NCBI GenBank assembly: GCA_014529385.2
Contig: CM043947.1
Span: forward strand, 116,416,087 to 116,480,086
Reading direction: 5' to 3'
Origin: Adiantum capillus-veneris
Lineage: Eukaryota > Streptophyta > Polypodiopsida > Polypodiales > Pteridaceae
Length of the DNA stretch: 64,000 nt
The position numbers and the translations under genes are program-made. This document shows positions 46,668 through 58,029 of the stretch, piece by piece. The notes under the pieces are model-generated. The model saw only the letters and a list, made by a program, of their open reading frames with translations. It ran no database searches and was not told the DNA's origin. Every line of letters starts with the position of its first letter. The stretch's first letter is position 1.

Positions 46668-49600
46668 TCAGTCCACAAAGGGGAGTAAGCCCAAAGCTTT
46701 GCGGAAAGCTTCAAGCTTCTCACGAGACAATGCCTTTGTGAAAAGATCTGCAAGGTTGTCCTGTGTTGGCACATAAGCCAAGCTGATCTCTCTTGCTGAG
46801 AGCCTCTCCCTGACATAGTGGTAATGCACCTCAATGTGCTTTGTGCGAGCATGAAAAACTAGGTTCCTCGCAACTGCCAATGCGCTCTGACTGTCAGTGT
46901 AGATAGTGTTGGCAGTGTCCTGTCCAACACCCAAGTCAGCCATAAGGCGTCTGAGCCATACACACTCAACCGTAGCTGTGAAGACTGCCCTGTACTCAGC
47001 CTCACAACTCGAAGTGGCCACAGTAGGTTGCTTCTTGCTCAACCATGATATACATGAACTGCCAAGCATGAAACAAAAACCACTTGTGGACACTCGCGTG
47101 TCAAAACAACCAGCCCAATCTGAGTCCGAAAAAGCATGTAAGTCTGGCGGCAATGATCCCCCCTTGGGATAAAACAAGCCAAGATGTAAAGTGCCACTAA
47201 GGTAGCGGAAAATCCTCTTGACAGCCTGCCAATGCTTAGACCCTGGGCTATGCATAAATCTGCTGACCTGCGAGACTGCAAACTGAATATCTGGCCTCGT
47301 GTTGCATACATAAATGAGGCAGCCAACAGCAGTTTGGTAAAGAGTGACATCAGCAGGATCGCCAGCATCATGTAGACTCAACTTCAAACCTGTTTCCATG
47401 GGAGTGGCAATAGGTTTGCAATCCTCAAGTCCAAACTTACATAGCAATGTCTCTATGTAACTTTTCTGACACAAGGCAATACCACCATCACACTGCTTAA
47501 ACTGTATACCCAAGTAATGATGCAACAGCCCCAAATCTTTCATCTTGAAAGTAGCATTCAAATCAGCCTTAAATTCAGCAATATGTCTCTCATTTGGTCC
47601 AGTGATCAGCAAATCATCAACATAAAGAACCACAATGAGAAATACATCATCCTCACGCTTTACATACAATGTGCTTTCTGTTGGACTGTTACGAAAGCCT
47701 CGTTTAACCAAATGAGTGTCAGCTTTCTCATACCAAGCACGAGGAGATTGCTTCAACCCATACAAAGCCTTCTTACATTTGCACACTTTGTCCTCTTGTC
47801 CTTTTATGACAAAACCGCGAGGCTGCGTTACATAAACTTCCTCAAATATGTCACCATTCAAGAAAGCAGTAACAATGTCTGATTGATGTACATCCCAACC
47901 AAAATGAGCTGCCAATGCACATAGAAAACGCACAGTAGTCATACGACAAGTGGGAGCAAAAGTCTCTTCATAATCTATGCCTTTTTGTTGTGCATAACCC
48001 TTTGCAACAAGTCGAGCCTTATGGCGATCGATCTCACCATCCGGCTTGCGTTTCAACTTGTAAACCCACTTCGTACCAATGGCCTTTTTGCCAGGAGGCA
48101 AAGCACATAAAGTCCATGTGTCATTCTCTATAAGTGCATCATATTCTGATTTCATGGCAGCAATCCAATCTTGTGAATTTTGTGCTTCATCAAAAGACAG
48201 AGGCTCCTCAACATCATGTAAACTAGACACAGCCAAAGCATAACAATCTGATTCATAAGATGCATGGCGAGAGCCTGAACGAGTACCACTAGATAAAGGT
48301 GCATCCAATTTACTGTCACGCAAAGTGTGCACCAGCCATTTTGGCATACCTCTAGCCTGCTCATTTTCAGCCCTTTCCTCATCAAGTACATCATGTACAT
48401 CTGCATCAGTAATAGGCTGTTCTAAAACATTTTCAGAAACCCCTATAGGCTGTACATTTGCCTCATTGGAACTTACATTCGTATTTCCACCACTGAAAAG
48501 AGGCAACAAAGTGTCATAAATGTCATGTGAGCTTACATTACTGTCTCTAGTACATGACAGCAAGGGCTGAACAGAATCTTCCACAAACACTACATCCCGT
48601 GAAACCAGAATACGTTTTGTTTGCGGATGACACAACCTGTAACCTTTGCTTTCAGCACTATAACCAACAAAAATACATTTGACAGCCTTATCATCCAATT
48701 TTCTGCGCTGCACTTGTGGCACCAAAGCATATGCCAAACAGCCAAAAACACGCATGTGCTCAATAGAAGGCTTTCTATCATGCCATGCTTCATATGGAGT
48801 AATAGACTGCAAATATTTCATAGGACACCTGTTAAGTACATAAGTGGCACACATGATGGCCTCAAGCCAAAAAGAATGCGGCAAAGCTTGACTTTTGACC
48901 ATACATCGTGCCATTTCCGTTAGTGACCTGTTTTTCCTCTCAGCAACACCATTTTGCTGAGGTGTATAAGGCACTGTACATTGGTGTTTTATCCCACGAC
49001 TAGGCAGAAATGCATTAAATTCATGAGACATATACTCCCCCCCTCGATCGGAACGGAGGGTGCCCATAGTACATTTTGAGACATTTTCAGCCATAGCCAA
49101 AAATTGTTTGAAGCACATAAAAACTTCGGACTTTGCTTTAAGCGGAAATACCCATGCATGCCTGGAGTAATCATCAATGAAAGTCACGAAGTACAGGTAA
49201 TTGCCCAAGGACGGAGTTTGCATGGGCCCACAAACATCACTATGCACAAGCTGCAACCTGCATGTGGCCCTAACTGAACCATCCTTTGGAAACTTAGAAC
49301 GCTGCATTTTACCCAGAATACAGCCTTCACAAACATGTTTGATAGGTGCTTCAAGAGGCGGCAAAGAAGCAACCATATCAGATTTCTGCAAACGCAGCAA
49401 ACTGGCAAAATTCAGATGACCAAAACGTGCATGCCAAAGCTTTGCATCTGAAATAGCCCTTGAATCTGCAACAGCATTTGCAAAATTTTGTCCACACTTG
49501 TCATACAAAGTGAGCTTATACAGCCCACGGCACAAAAGCCCAGATGCAACAATTTCATCACCAAAACTGAGATCATGAACTGTACATCTGTCATCCACAA

Positions 49601-50954
49601 ATTTGACTACAAGTCCAAGTCTAGCAAGTGCGGATACAGACAATAGATTCTTCTTGATCCCAGGTACATAAAGTGCATCAACAAGTGTGAAGGAACTGCC
49701 ATTAGCAGCAGTGAGCACAATCTTTCCAACTCCCTGAACTGGATAAGAGGCGTTGTTGGCACAAGTGACTGAATTCCCATGAGGGACAGACTCGAGAGAG
49801 GTAAACAATTCACGATGTGAGGTAATGTGCTTTGTAGCACCACTGTCGAAATACCACACATGTGAATCTGCAGCAACTGACAAGCATGCATCATGGACAG
49901 CAGGATTGTAAGTGCACTCTGCGCTAAAAGCCCATTCTGCATCAACATCAGCATCACAATCTCCTTTCACAGAAGACTCAACAATGGCTGCATTTGTAGT
50001 GGAACCAGCATTTGCAGTGGAACCACCCTCTTTCTTCTTAGCCTCTTTGGCCTTCAACTTAGGACACGACTTGATCAAGTGATCATTGGCTTTACAATAA
50101 TGGCAACGCATCTTCTTTTTGCCCTTATCACCAGAATTGCCAGACGAAGTGCTGCCAGCAGAAGCATTAGGAACAGAATTTTTGCCACTCGCAGCAGAAC
50201 CATAAGAAGTGGCTGCATTACTGTTACCACCCTTTCTTTGAGAAGCAATAAAAGCCTGTTCAACTGCACGCTGCCTAGTCCTGTTTTTTCTAGAAAGTGA
50301 CTCTTGCAACAGCAATGTGCATAATGCATCAAACTTGACAACTTCAGGATTTCCTTGGGTCATCAGTCTCCAAGTACTAGCAAAAGTCTGGTAGGAATCT
50401 GGTAAGGCATCAAGAACAGTCTGCACAAGGGAACTGTCAGAAATGACTTCACCTGCAGAAATGAGTTGCTCATTGATATCCTTGACACTAGCAAGGAAAG
50501 TGTCCATATCATCTTCCTCATGCATAATCTTCGACTCTAGCTCTTTACGCAGCAAAGCAATTTTAGCCTCATTGCGGCTTGCATAAAGACCTGCTAGAAT
50601 ATCCCAAGCCTGTTTTGCAGATTTTGCTGAACGGATGTGAGGAATAATGGTGCGCTTCACAGACAACGCAATCAATGCATGAGCCTGTGCATCCTTAACA
50701 TCCCAACGAGCTTGTTCTGCTGTAGGCAAAACAACTCTAACAGCTGCAATCCTTGCAGCAAGACCTGCAACATCCTCAATATTGCCTACATCTTCAGAAC
50801 CAGGACGTACATCAATGCCCTGCACAATGTTCCAGACACCTTTTGACACAAGAACGTGTTGCATCATATAAGCCCACATAGGGTAGTTGTCCCCATCCAA
50901 CCTGTCCTCAGCAGCAAACATCTTGAACACATCTGTGTTGTTGTTGTCAGCCAT
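46668..50954 (-). CDS. Ty1/copia gag-pol polyprotein, uninterrupted (1428 aa)
   Basis: The ATG at 50954 (accATGgct) is chosen over one 20 codons upstream because MADNNNTD starts the usual copia Gag and the context is better. Domains in order: UBN2-type Gag (about 20-230), zinc knuckle CHYCKANDHLIKSC (about 285), protease YFDSGATKHIT, and integrase with the H..H...C..C region (HARFGHLNF...CEGC). The integrase DDE residues lie in HSDVCGP, IDDYSRHAW and NGVAERKNR. Reverse transcriptase follows with RLVAKGYAQQKG, LYGLKQSPRAWY and VLYVDDLL. RNase H has SDSDWAGC, CEAEYRA, YTDSQSAL and QDNLADLFTKAL. All catalytic motifs are intact with no stop. The polyprotein provides particle assembly, processing, cDNA synthesis and integration. 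Gag and Pol share one frame, as in many plant copia elements. Confidence 0.95.
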   Translation of the reverse strand: MADNNNTDVFKMFAAEDRLDGDNYPMWAYMMQHVLVSKGVWNIVQGIDVRPGSEDVGNIEDVAGLAARIAAVRVVLPTAEQARWDVKDAQAHALIALSVKRTIIPHIRSAKSAKQAWDILAGLYASRNEAKIALLRKELESKIMHEEDDMDTFLASVKDINEQLISAGEVISDSSLVQTVLDALPDSYQTFASTWRLMTQGNPEVVKFDALCTLLLQESLSRKNRTRQRAVEQAFIASQRKGGNSNAATSYGSAASGKNSVPNASAGSTSSGNSGDKGKKKMRCHYCKANDHLIKSCPKLKAKEAKKKEGGSTANAGSTTNAAIVESSVKGDCDADVDAEWAFSAECTYNPAVHDACLSVAADSHVWYFDSGATKHITSHRELFTSLESVPHGNSVTCANNASYPVQGVGKIVLTAANGSSFTLVDALYVPGIKKNLLSVSALARLGLVVKFVDDRCTVHDLSFGDEIVASGLLCRGLYKLTLYDKCGQNFANAVADSRAISDAKLWHARFGHLNFASLLRLQKSDMVASLPPLEAPIKHVCEGCILGKMQRSKFPKDGSVRATCRLQLVHSDVCGPMQTPSLGNYLYFVTFIDDYSRHAWVFPLKAKSEVFMCFKQFLAMAENVSKCTMGTLRSDRGGEYMSHEFNAFLPSRGIKHQCTVPYTPQQNGVAERKNRSLTEMARCMVKSQALPHSFWLEAIMCATYVLNRCPMKYLQSITPYEAWHDRKPSIEHMRVFGCLAYALVPQVQRRKLDDKAVKCIFVGYSAESKGYRLCHPQTKRILVSRDVVFVEDSVQPLLSCTRDSNVSSHDIYDTLLPLFSGGNTNVSSNEANVQPIGVSENVLEQPITDADVHDVLDEERAENEQARGMPKWLVHTLRDSKLDAPLSSGTRSGSRHASYESDCYALAVSSLHDVEEPLSFDEAQNSQDWIAAMKSEYDALIENDTWTLCALPPGKKAIGTKWVYKLKRKPDGEIDRHKARLVAKGYAQQKGIDYEETFAPTCRMTTVRFLCALAAHFGWDVHQSDIVTAFLNGDIFEEVYVTQPRGFVIKGQEDKVCKCKKALYGLKQSPRAWYEKADTHLVKRGFRNSPTESTLYVKREDDVFLIVVLYVDDLLITGPNERHIAEFKADLNATFKMKDLGLLHHYLGIQFKQCDGGIALCQKSYIETLLCKFGLEDCKPIATPMETGLKLSLHDAGDPADVTLYQTAVGCLIYVCNTRPDIQFAVSQVSRFMHSPGSKHWQAVKRIFRYLSGTLHLGLFYPKGGSLPPDLHAFSDSDWAGCFDTRVSTSGFCFMLGSSCISWLSKKQPTVATSSCEAEYRAVFTATVECVWLRRLMADLGVGQDTANTIYTDSQSALAVARNLVFHARTKHIEVHYHYVRERLSAREISLAYVPTQDNLADLFTKALSREKLEAFRKALGLLPFVD

Positions 50955-51300
50955 GGTAAATGCTGCACCTGATGTGAAAACTGCCCGAAAATAGGAGAAA
51001 TGGAGCGAGAACAACTTGTGCTATATAGCACAAACCGTAGAAGACTATAAGGCACCTGTTATGCAGAAAACGGCACTGACAGAAAATCTGCACAAAATGA
51101 CGAAATAACCTGTGCAGTACTGCCCGTAGTGGAAACGGAGGCCGAAATGAGCCCAAATCAAAATTCTGAGCAGACCGAGCTCTTCGAGCTCACCCAAAAT
51201 ATTTGTCGACCTGCGAACGCTTGCCAAAGCTCACTAAAATCGGAGAAAGTGAGCAGGCGTGTGCTGGAGCAGCTGGCGACTAAGCCCGGGAGGACGTGAC

Positions 51301-51316
51301 CTGCTCTGATACCAAT
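51301..51316 (-). promoter_or_regulatory. Primer binding site, copia B
   Basis: ATTGGTATCAGAGCAG on the minus strand follows the 5' LTR and matches the initiator Met-tRNA type site of plant LTR elements. Confidence 0.9.
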
Positions 51317-51543
51317 TGTTGGAATTAGGGTTGCAGAGAAACACACACAGCTTGGAGAAGACGAAGGAAGCTCAAGGCACACAATAGAGAGTGTGTTACT
51401 TAGTGTGCAATGGAAAGATAGATAGCCCTAGAGTGATGGGCGTATATACAATGCACGGGGGAAAAAACCTCCTAAAGAGGGAAAAAATGCCCCGGCGGTC
51501 CTAGTGTGTTCACACACATCACTACCACATGTATATGGTAACA
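51317..51543 (-). repeat. 5' LTR, copia B (227 bp)
   Basis: Near-identical to 46366-46592 with one difference seen. Confidence 0.95.
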
Positions 51544-51625
51544 CTCATATCTCTCTCTGCGGCCTTCACCGTATATGGTGTGCAGATTCTGCGATCTTAT
51601 CTTATACATCTTCTCGCAACAAGAT

Positions 51626-54600
51626 ATGGCTATGAATATTCTCGTAAACGGCTTTCCTTCTGGCCAGCGTTCTGTTCCTCCTTTCCTAGGTCAAGGATTT
51701 CCAGGCTAGAAAGCAAAGATGTTGTTAATTCTTGAAGGCGATGAACTCTCCGATGTTGTTCTTGGAAATCGTGTTTGTTCGCCTCAGCCTGTTGATGCGG
51801 ATAATGATAACGTGCTTATCATTGAAGGACCTATATTTGAAGCTTGGAATGTTGCCTATACGGATTGGCAACGACGTGCTAAAGCAGCTCGTCGGTATAT
51901 TCTTTCTGCTCTTTCTGATTCCCTTTTGCTTGATATGTATGAACTGCCTACTTCCCACGATGTATGGAAGTACCTTATTGCAAACTTTCAAAAGAAATCT
52001 GTTACAGAAATACTTTATTTGAGAGGGTTGCTTAACAAGTTACAATACGAAGTTGGTACTGCCATGACGGGACATATTGATTCTTTCAAATCTATCATTA
52101 ATCAACTTGCTGCTGTTGGTGAGCCTGTTCCACAAAAGCAATTGATTACACTTCTCCTTGATACGGTGAAGAATTCCTCTTATGATAACATTGTTACTAT
52201 TCTCTCTAATAAAGATGGTCTTGATTTCGACCAAGCCTGCATGTCTTTAATTGAATACTCTCAACGTCAAGAATGTCGTAATGCTAGTCACGATACATCT
52301 ATGATTTCACAAGAGAAGACTGAGTCACAACAGATGGAACGTGCTTTTTATGCTCGAAGGCGTCCATTTCAACTAGGCAACCGCAGAGGTGGCCGTCGCG
52401 GTAATATTTTCTCTCGTCTCAAATTTCCTAATAAGCAATGTTCTTACTGCAACAGAAATGGCCATACTGAAGATGATTGTTGGGCACGTCAATATGATGA
52501 AGAACACAATATTACCACAAAGAAACCACGTTTATCTAGAGACTCTTCTTCTTCTTCTTCTTGTAATTATTGTGGAGGATCTAATCACCCCACTCATATG
52601 TGCTATAAGCGTCGATTCGACACAGATCGTAATAGAGCATACGCTATTGAACATCGAAACAACATTGTACCAGAAACAAGTTGCGTCCTATGTTCAGCTG
52701 CTCCAGACAGAAAACTTCATGTACGTGATGGATCACTTTTTATTGTCGATTCTGGTGCTACAAGAAATATGACATATCAGTCTAAGTGGCTTCATAACTA
52801 TCATCCACTGCCAGTTCAACGTGTTGTTTATCTTGCTGATGATACTACTTGTCAAGTAAAGGGTATTGGAGACTTATATCTTGGCACCTTATCTTCTTCC
52901 ACTCGAATTTTGTGAGGAGTATTACATGTACCAGATCTTCAACGTAATCTTCTTTCAGTTGCTAGACTTGTTGATCTTGGTCTGTTTGTTGGATTTGATC
53001 ATACCAAATTCCGAATTGAGAAAGATGGACAGACTATAGCCACTGCTCCTCGAAAGGGTAACTTGTTTGAACTCTCTCTCAACGATGCTGTAGCAAATGT
53101 TGTCACTGCTCCAGGTGATAATGATTGCAAAGTATGGCATCACCGTTTTGTTCATGCTGATTTCTCAAAACTCCTTGATCTTCAACGTCGTGATCTTGTT
53201 CATGGCATGGATCTTAAAGCCCATCCCCATATGGGAATTTGTGAATTTTGTGCTCTTGGAAAACACATTCGTAAACCCTTTCCTCTTTCAAATACAACTC
53301 ATTCTCATGACATATTGGATCTTGTTCATACTGATATATGTGGACCTCTACCTTCTTCGAGATCACAATATTGCTACTTCATTACTTTCATTGATGATTT
53401 CTCAAGGTATACGACTCTATTTCTACTTAGAAAAAAATCTGAAGCCTTATCTGTTTTCAAACAATTCCACAGGGCTGCGGAACTTCAAACTGGTCGTCGC
53501 CTTAACACTAGGTTGGTAATGGGACACTTTTATGTCCTGTTAAGTGACCATTTTCCTTGAATTATGTCAAGAGTTTCAAAATGTATTTTGAGGTGCTATC
53601 TATCTAGAAAGTTGTCTCGTGAGCTGAAAAAAACTCGACATTTTTTTGGAATATCAATTCCATCTTTAACCTTGTCCTTGCACAACATTTCAAAACCTAA
53701 ACTGTGTGAAAAAACGGGTCCTATTTTTGGCTTTTTTCAACTTTTTGTAACTATACCACTCTAGAATTCATGCTTGTGAGGTCTACAATGCCAGAGAACT
53801 ATCTTTAGTAGTCCTCAACATGTCCTGATGCTTCTAGGGAGAAATAAATGTTAAAGTTGTAAGTTATGACCAAATTACAAAAATTGTCAAATCCTGTCTT
53901 TTAGCCAATTTTAGCTCTCCTATGATTTTTTTGGTGGCTTTCATGATATCCAAATGCAGTTTTGATTTTCTATGTCGCATATTGTAACATAAAGCTAATA
54001 TTCCTTGAGTTTTGGGGCACCTAATACCCTATTTTGCATAGTAGACAACGATGGTTGATTTTTTTAATTATAGAAGAAAACGAAACATTCTAGAATATCA
54101 AGTATAGCTTTTTCAATATTGTTAGTTTCTTGTGACAACTACATGCATTTTGTAGGTAGTAACCATATCTAGTCATAAGGATCAAATTTGGCTAGATATT
54201 GAATAGTTTCTATGGGATTCTACAACTCATAATGTTGAACCCAATTTTTTTCATGTTTGCTATATTTAGCACTTCATCTTTGTCCCCAAGATTCCAGTTG
54301 GTAAGAGATGTATTATTCTTTTGACATGCTCCATGGATTCTTATGAACCTAAAGGACAATAGGGAACTAAGAAAACATGCATATATTATTTGTATTGAGC
54401 GTGGATATAGAAACTTTGATGACAGGTTTGCAGATTGGTAAAAATTCAACTTTTTTGTACCTATTTCTTTTGGCAAAACAAAAAATAGTGAGTGAGAAGC
54501 AATCATATGTTCTGATCACCAACCCATTCAAGTTAACTAGGGAATTTATCTCAAGTCCTACAAAAATCCCTAATCTTATTTTTATCCAACAAAATGTAAG

Positions 54601-57142
54601 AAATGACTGTTTTGATGAAAATGTACTGGTCCATTAACTTTGGAGGCTTGTTGTGACCAAAAGATGAGAAATTTTACAAGTTTCTTATTTTTTCCATGTG
54701 TGGTAGGCTTTGAACTATAACCTCATGAAAGGATTTTACAAAATGAGTGGATCTACTATGGTTTTGGAGGTTTTTTTCAAAACCCTGAAAGGACACTTTT
54801 ATGTCCTGTTAGGTTACCAACCTAGTGTTAAGAAGCTTCGTAGTGACAATGGAGGCGAATATGTTTCTCGAGAGTTTGTGAGTTACTATGCTGACAGTGG
54901 AATTCATCATAAACACACTATTCCATATTCGCCTCAACAGAACGGTGTTGCTGAACGAAAGAATCTCACTATTCTCAATGTTGTAAGATGTATGCTGATT
55001 CATTCTGGCTTATCTCGTGTTTTCTAGGCTGAAGCTACTTTGACAGCAGTATTTATTCAAAATCATCTTCCTACTACTGCACCCTTTGGTAAGATACCCA
55101 TCACAGTATGGACAGGTGACATTCCTTCTGTATCTCATTTTCGAACCTTTGGATGTATTGCTTATATTCATGTTCCCAAAGAAACACGAACAAAGCTTGA
55201 TGCTCCTGGTCTTAAAGTGATTTTTATTGGATATTTTGACACTTCCAAAGGCTACAAATTCTATGACCCTTCCTCCAAGAAAGTAATTGTGAATCATGAT
55301 GCTACTTTTAATGAACATCTTATGGGAGGCTCATGGTCCATGGATGATTCTGATGATACTAAATCATTGCTTCAGGCTTTTCCATTTCTTTCAGAAGATG
55401 AAAGTCTTCCTATAGAGAAAATTTCCTCTTCACAACCATCCATTCCGAATGTTGCCAATGATGATATTGATATTTTTGTTGATCTCCCTATTGATTTTGA
55501 ATATGGCTCATGTCATGTTTATGATGACGATATTGCCGATAATGCTTTTTCTACTTCTGAAGATCCCGTTACTTATGATGAAGCTATCTATTCATCACAA
55601 AAGGATCAATGGCAAGAGGCTATGGAAGCAGAGTACGATTCTCTTATCTCTAAAGGTACATGGATACTAACTGAATTACCTCCTGGTCGTACAACTATTA
55701 AATGTAAGTGGGTGTATAAGACAAAAGTAAAAGCAGATGGATCTTTTGACAAGTTTAAGGCACGTTTAGTTGCAAAAGGTTACTCCCAAGTAGCTGGTGT
55801 TGATTATCAAGAGACTTTTTCACCAGTTGTTCGCATTACAAGTGTTCGAGTTTTATTGGCATTTGCTGTTCAATTTGATTTAGAAGCTCATCAAATGGAT
55901 GTGCGAACTGCTTTTCTTAATGGTGACTTGGAAGAGGAAATTTATATGGAACAACCAGAAGGGTTTGTTATTCCAGGTAAAGAAGACCTTGTTGCTCAAC
56001 TCCATAAGGAACTATATGGTCTCAAACAAGCTTCACTCGCCTGGTATACAAAATTTGATCTTTTTCTCACCTCTAAAGGATTCATCTCTTGCTCGTCAGA
56101 CCCCAACTTATACATAAAATGCCAAGGTAGCAGTTTTGTGATTCTTGCTCTTTATGTGGATGATACCATCCTTGTTTCCAATGATTTGGGATTTCTTCAG
56201 CAAGTGAAAAAGTTAGTGTCCTCTGCATTTGATATGGTGGATCTTGGAGAGATTCACTCATGTCTTGGCATTCAAATCCAATGGAACCGTACAAAAGGTA
56301 TTTTATTCCTTTGACAGTCAAAGTTTATTGCAGATACTATTCAAAAATTTGGTATGGAATCTGCACATTCAGCGAACACACCTAGTCTTGCGAGCTCTAC
56401 GAAGAACACTTCTGACAATGGCGGTCAACTTGTCACAAATCAACCTTATGCTAACTTGATTGGATGTCTTCAGTTTGTTGGCATGAACACTCGTCCTGAT
56501 ATTCTGTTTGCTACTAATTATCTTGGAAAACATCTTGCATGTCCTTCTCTTAAGCATTGGTCTGCTGCAATGCGTGTATTGAAATACTTGAAAGGAACTA
56601 CAGATTTTGGTTTATTCTATCGATGACAACTCACATCGGATTCTATGCAATCTCTTTCTCTTTTGGGTTACACAGATGCAGACTGGGCAAGCTCACATTT
56701 ATCTATGCGATCTACTAGTGGAAATTGCTTCTTTATAAATGGTTGTCTTGTTTCTTGGACCAGCAAGAAACAACGTTGTGTTGCAGTTTCTACGACTGAG
56801 TCAGAATATGTTGCGACATCACTTGCAGCTCGTGAGTTGATCTGGCTTCGACAAATGCTGGTTGATATTGGTCACTCTCCTCTTTCTAGCACACCCTTGC
56901 GGTGTGACAACCAAAGTGCTATTAGTCTTGCAAAAGACTATGTTCAACATAATAAGTCAAAGCACATTGCTGTCCATTATCATTATGTCATGTATGAAGT
57001 ACGCAAAGGAACCATTATGGTTGAACACTGTCCAAGTGACCAGATGATTGCTGACATTTTGACCAAAGGCCTCAGCGAGTCACGTTTCATCCTCTTGCGC
57101 TCGGAGCTTGGAGTTGCTTCGGCCTCACTCTTTCTAGATTAG
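51626..57142 (+). pseudogene. copia A copy 2 gag-pol, full length but broken
   Basis: The domain order is as in copy 1 but continues through reverse transcriptase (LYGLKQASLAWY, LYVDDTILVS) and RNase H (YTDADWASS, TESEYVATS, CDNQSAISLAKD, QMIADILTKGL) to a stop at 57142. Breaks are TGG to TAG at 51707, GGA to TGA at 52913, a TAG in place of TGG near 55025, a TGA near 56312 and another near 56624. The TTAA-flanked element 53506-54827 splits the integrase. Knuckles, DSGA and YVDD motifs survive. The protein is not producible from this copy. Confidence 0.9.
53506..54827 (-). mobile_element. TTAA-flanked TIR transposon, non-autonomous, copy 2 (1322 bp)
   Basis: It is inserted in the copia A copy 2 integrase. 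TTAA is at 53502-53505 and 54828-54831; copia A copy 1 shows the empty site ccTTAAgaagc near 44959. The ends are CACTAGGTTGGTAA and its inverse. The interior is homologous to copy 1 in opposite orientation, and no transposase-like frame is present. Internal GGACACTTTTATGTCC motifs form hairpins near both ends. Confidence 0.9.
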
Positions 57143-57381
57143 CTTCTTTGCTATTGTAATAGCTTTGTACGTATGACATTGTAATCTTTTAGGTACCATG
57201 CACTATGCACACTCCACATTTGCACATTGTGGTCTCTAAGTCACTTGAACATCTGTACATAGATACACAATTCACTTTCACATCATCATCGCTGGTTCAT
57301 ATTTTCACATTCTATAGGGGCTTGGGTTTTTCCCTTGAACTCCCCAAGGGTTTTTTCATCCAAAGCTAGAGACCTTTGTTT

Positions 57382-57390
57382 GAGTGGGGG
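57382..57390 (+). promoter_or_regulatory. Polypurine tract, copia A
   Basis: GAGTGGGGG lies immediately before the first of the two terminal LTRs. Confidence 0.7.
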
Positions 57391-57533
57391 TCTTGGAGCT
57401 ATATATGGATAACTCTACTCAACTTGGTCTCACCTATATATTTGTATCTTGTCCTCAATATGAATCAGTCTTTGGGAGCGTACATGGTGTGTCTCTTGTC
57501 TCGTCTCTCTCTCTTTCTCTCTACATCTCAACA
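57391..57533 (+). repeat. First 3' LTR, copia A (143 bp)
   Basis: It matches the 5' LTR with few changes; its first dinucleotide is TC instead of TG, which would impair integration. Confidence 0.9.
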
Positions 57534-57676
57534 TGTTGGACCTATATATGGTCCACTCTACTCAACTTGGTCTCACCTATATATTTGTATCTTGTCCTCA
57601 ATATGAATCAGTCTTTGGGAGCGTACATGGTGTGTCTCTTGTCTCGTCTCTCTCTCTTTCTCTCTACATCTCAACA
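57534..57676 (+). repeat. Second 3' LTR, copia A (143 bp), directly adjacent
   Basis: It begins TGTTGGACCTATATATGGTCC, with a local palindrome not present in the other two LTRs. It abuts the preceding LTR with no base between (CAACA then TGTTGG) and is followed by the AAAAG TSD. Confidence 0.9.
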
Positions 57677-57702
57677 AAAAGTTTTATTGTTTTTTTTTGC
57701 AG

Positions 57703-57747
57703 AATCTGACAGATATACCGCTTGGATGCGATGAGACGTTTGATTAG
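57703..57747 (+). pseudogene. Last exon of the CACTA Transposase_24-like gene
   Basis: A T-rich tract and tttgcag acceptor precede a short frame, NLTDIPLGCDETFD then stop. Without the copia array the acceptor would lie about 125 bases after the donor at 42093. The phase assignment is tentative. Confidence 0.4.
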
Positions 57748-58029
57748 ATGACATCAATCTAGCCGTAGCCAGATAGCACCAGTTTTCTTTTATCATAGAA
57801 TGTATATATGATGACATGTGCACGTCATTTTTGTAACTAATGGTTAACGATGTATTTTCTCAATAATGAGAATTATGTTGTAGCTATTACATCAAATAAT
57901 CTTGCCTATGATGTGTATAATTTCGTCAATTCACTTTCATCAAAATACTTTTATCGCTCAATTTTGCATCTTTATTTTGGAAACCATGTTCAATATGGTT
58001 GAATGCCCTGCCACCCAAAAAAATTTATT

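Larger units (their letters stand above)
46366..51543 (-). mobile_element. Young full-length Ty1/copia element (family B), TSD CTCAT
   Basis: The element is 5178 bases, on the minus strand, inserted in the copia A leader. CTCAT flanks it at 46361-46365 and 51544-51548. The 227-base LTRs differ at one position by eye (ggTgg versus ggCgg near 46544 and 51495). Primer binding site, purine tract and a single uninterrupted gag-pol frame are all present. It could be competent for transposition, though expression is unknown. Confidence 0.95.
42191..57676 (+). mobile_element. Ty1/copia tandem-fused array (family A), TSD AAAAG
   Basis: AAAAG at 42186-42190 and 57677-57681 flanks the whole block. A 143-base LTR and primer binding site open it. 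Copy 1 runs from its leader to 46228 in the reverse transcriptase region, where it is joined directly to the leader of copy 2. Copy 2 runs to the RNase H stop at 57142, a purine tract and two adjacent LTRs (57391-57533 and 57534-57676). Copy 2 is interrupted by copia B and by the TTAA-flanked element. Both copies have stops and are inactive. Confidence 0.9.

Noticed and set aside
48152-50341. Other frames of 60-135 codons on both strands within 46.4-51.3 kb
   Set aside because: They overlap the intact gag-pol frame of copia B in other phases.
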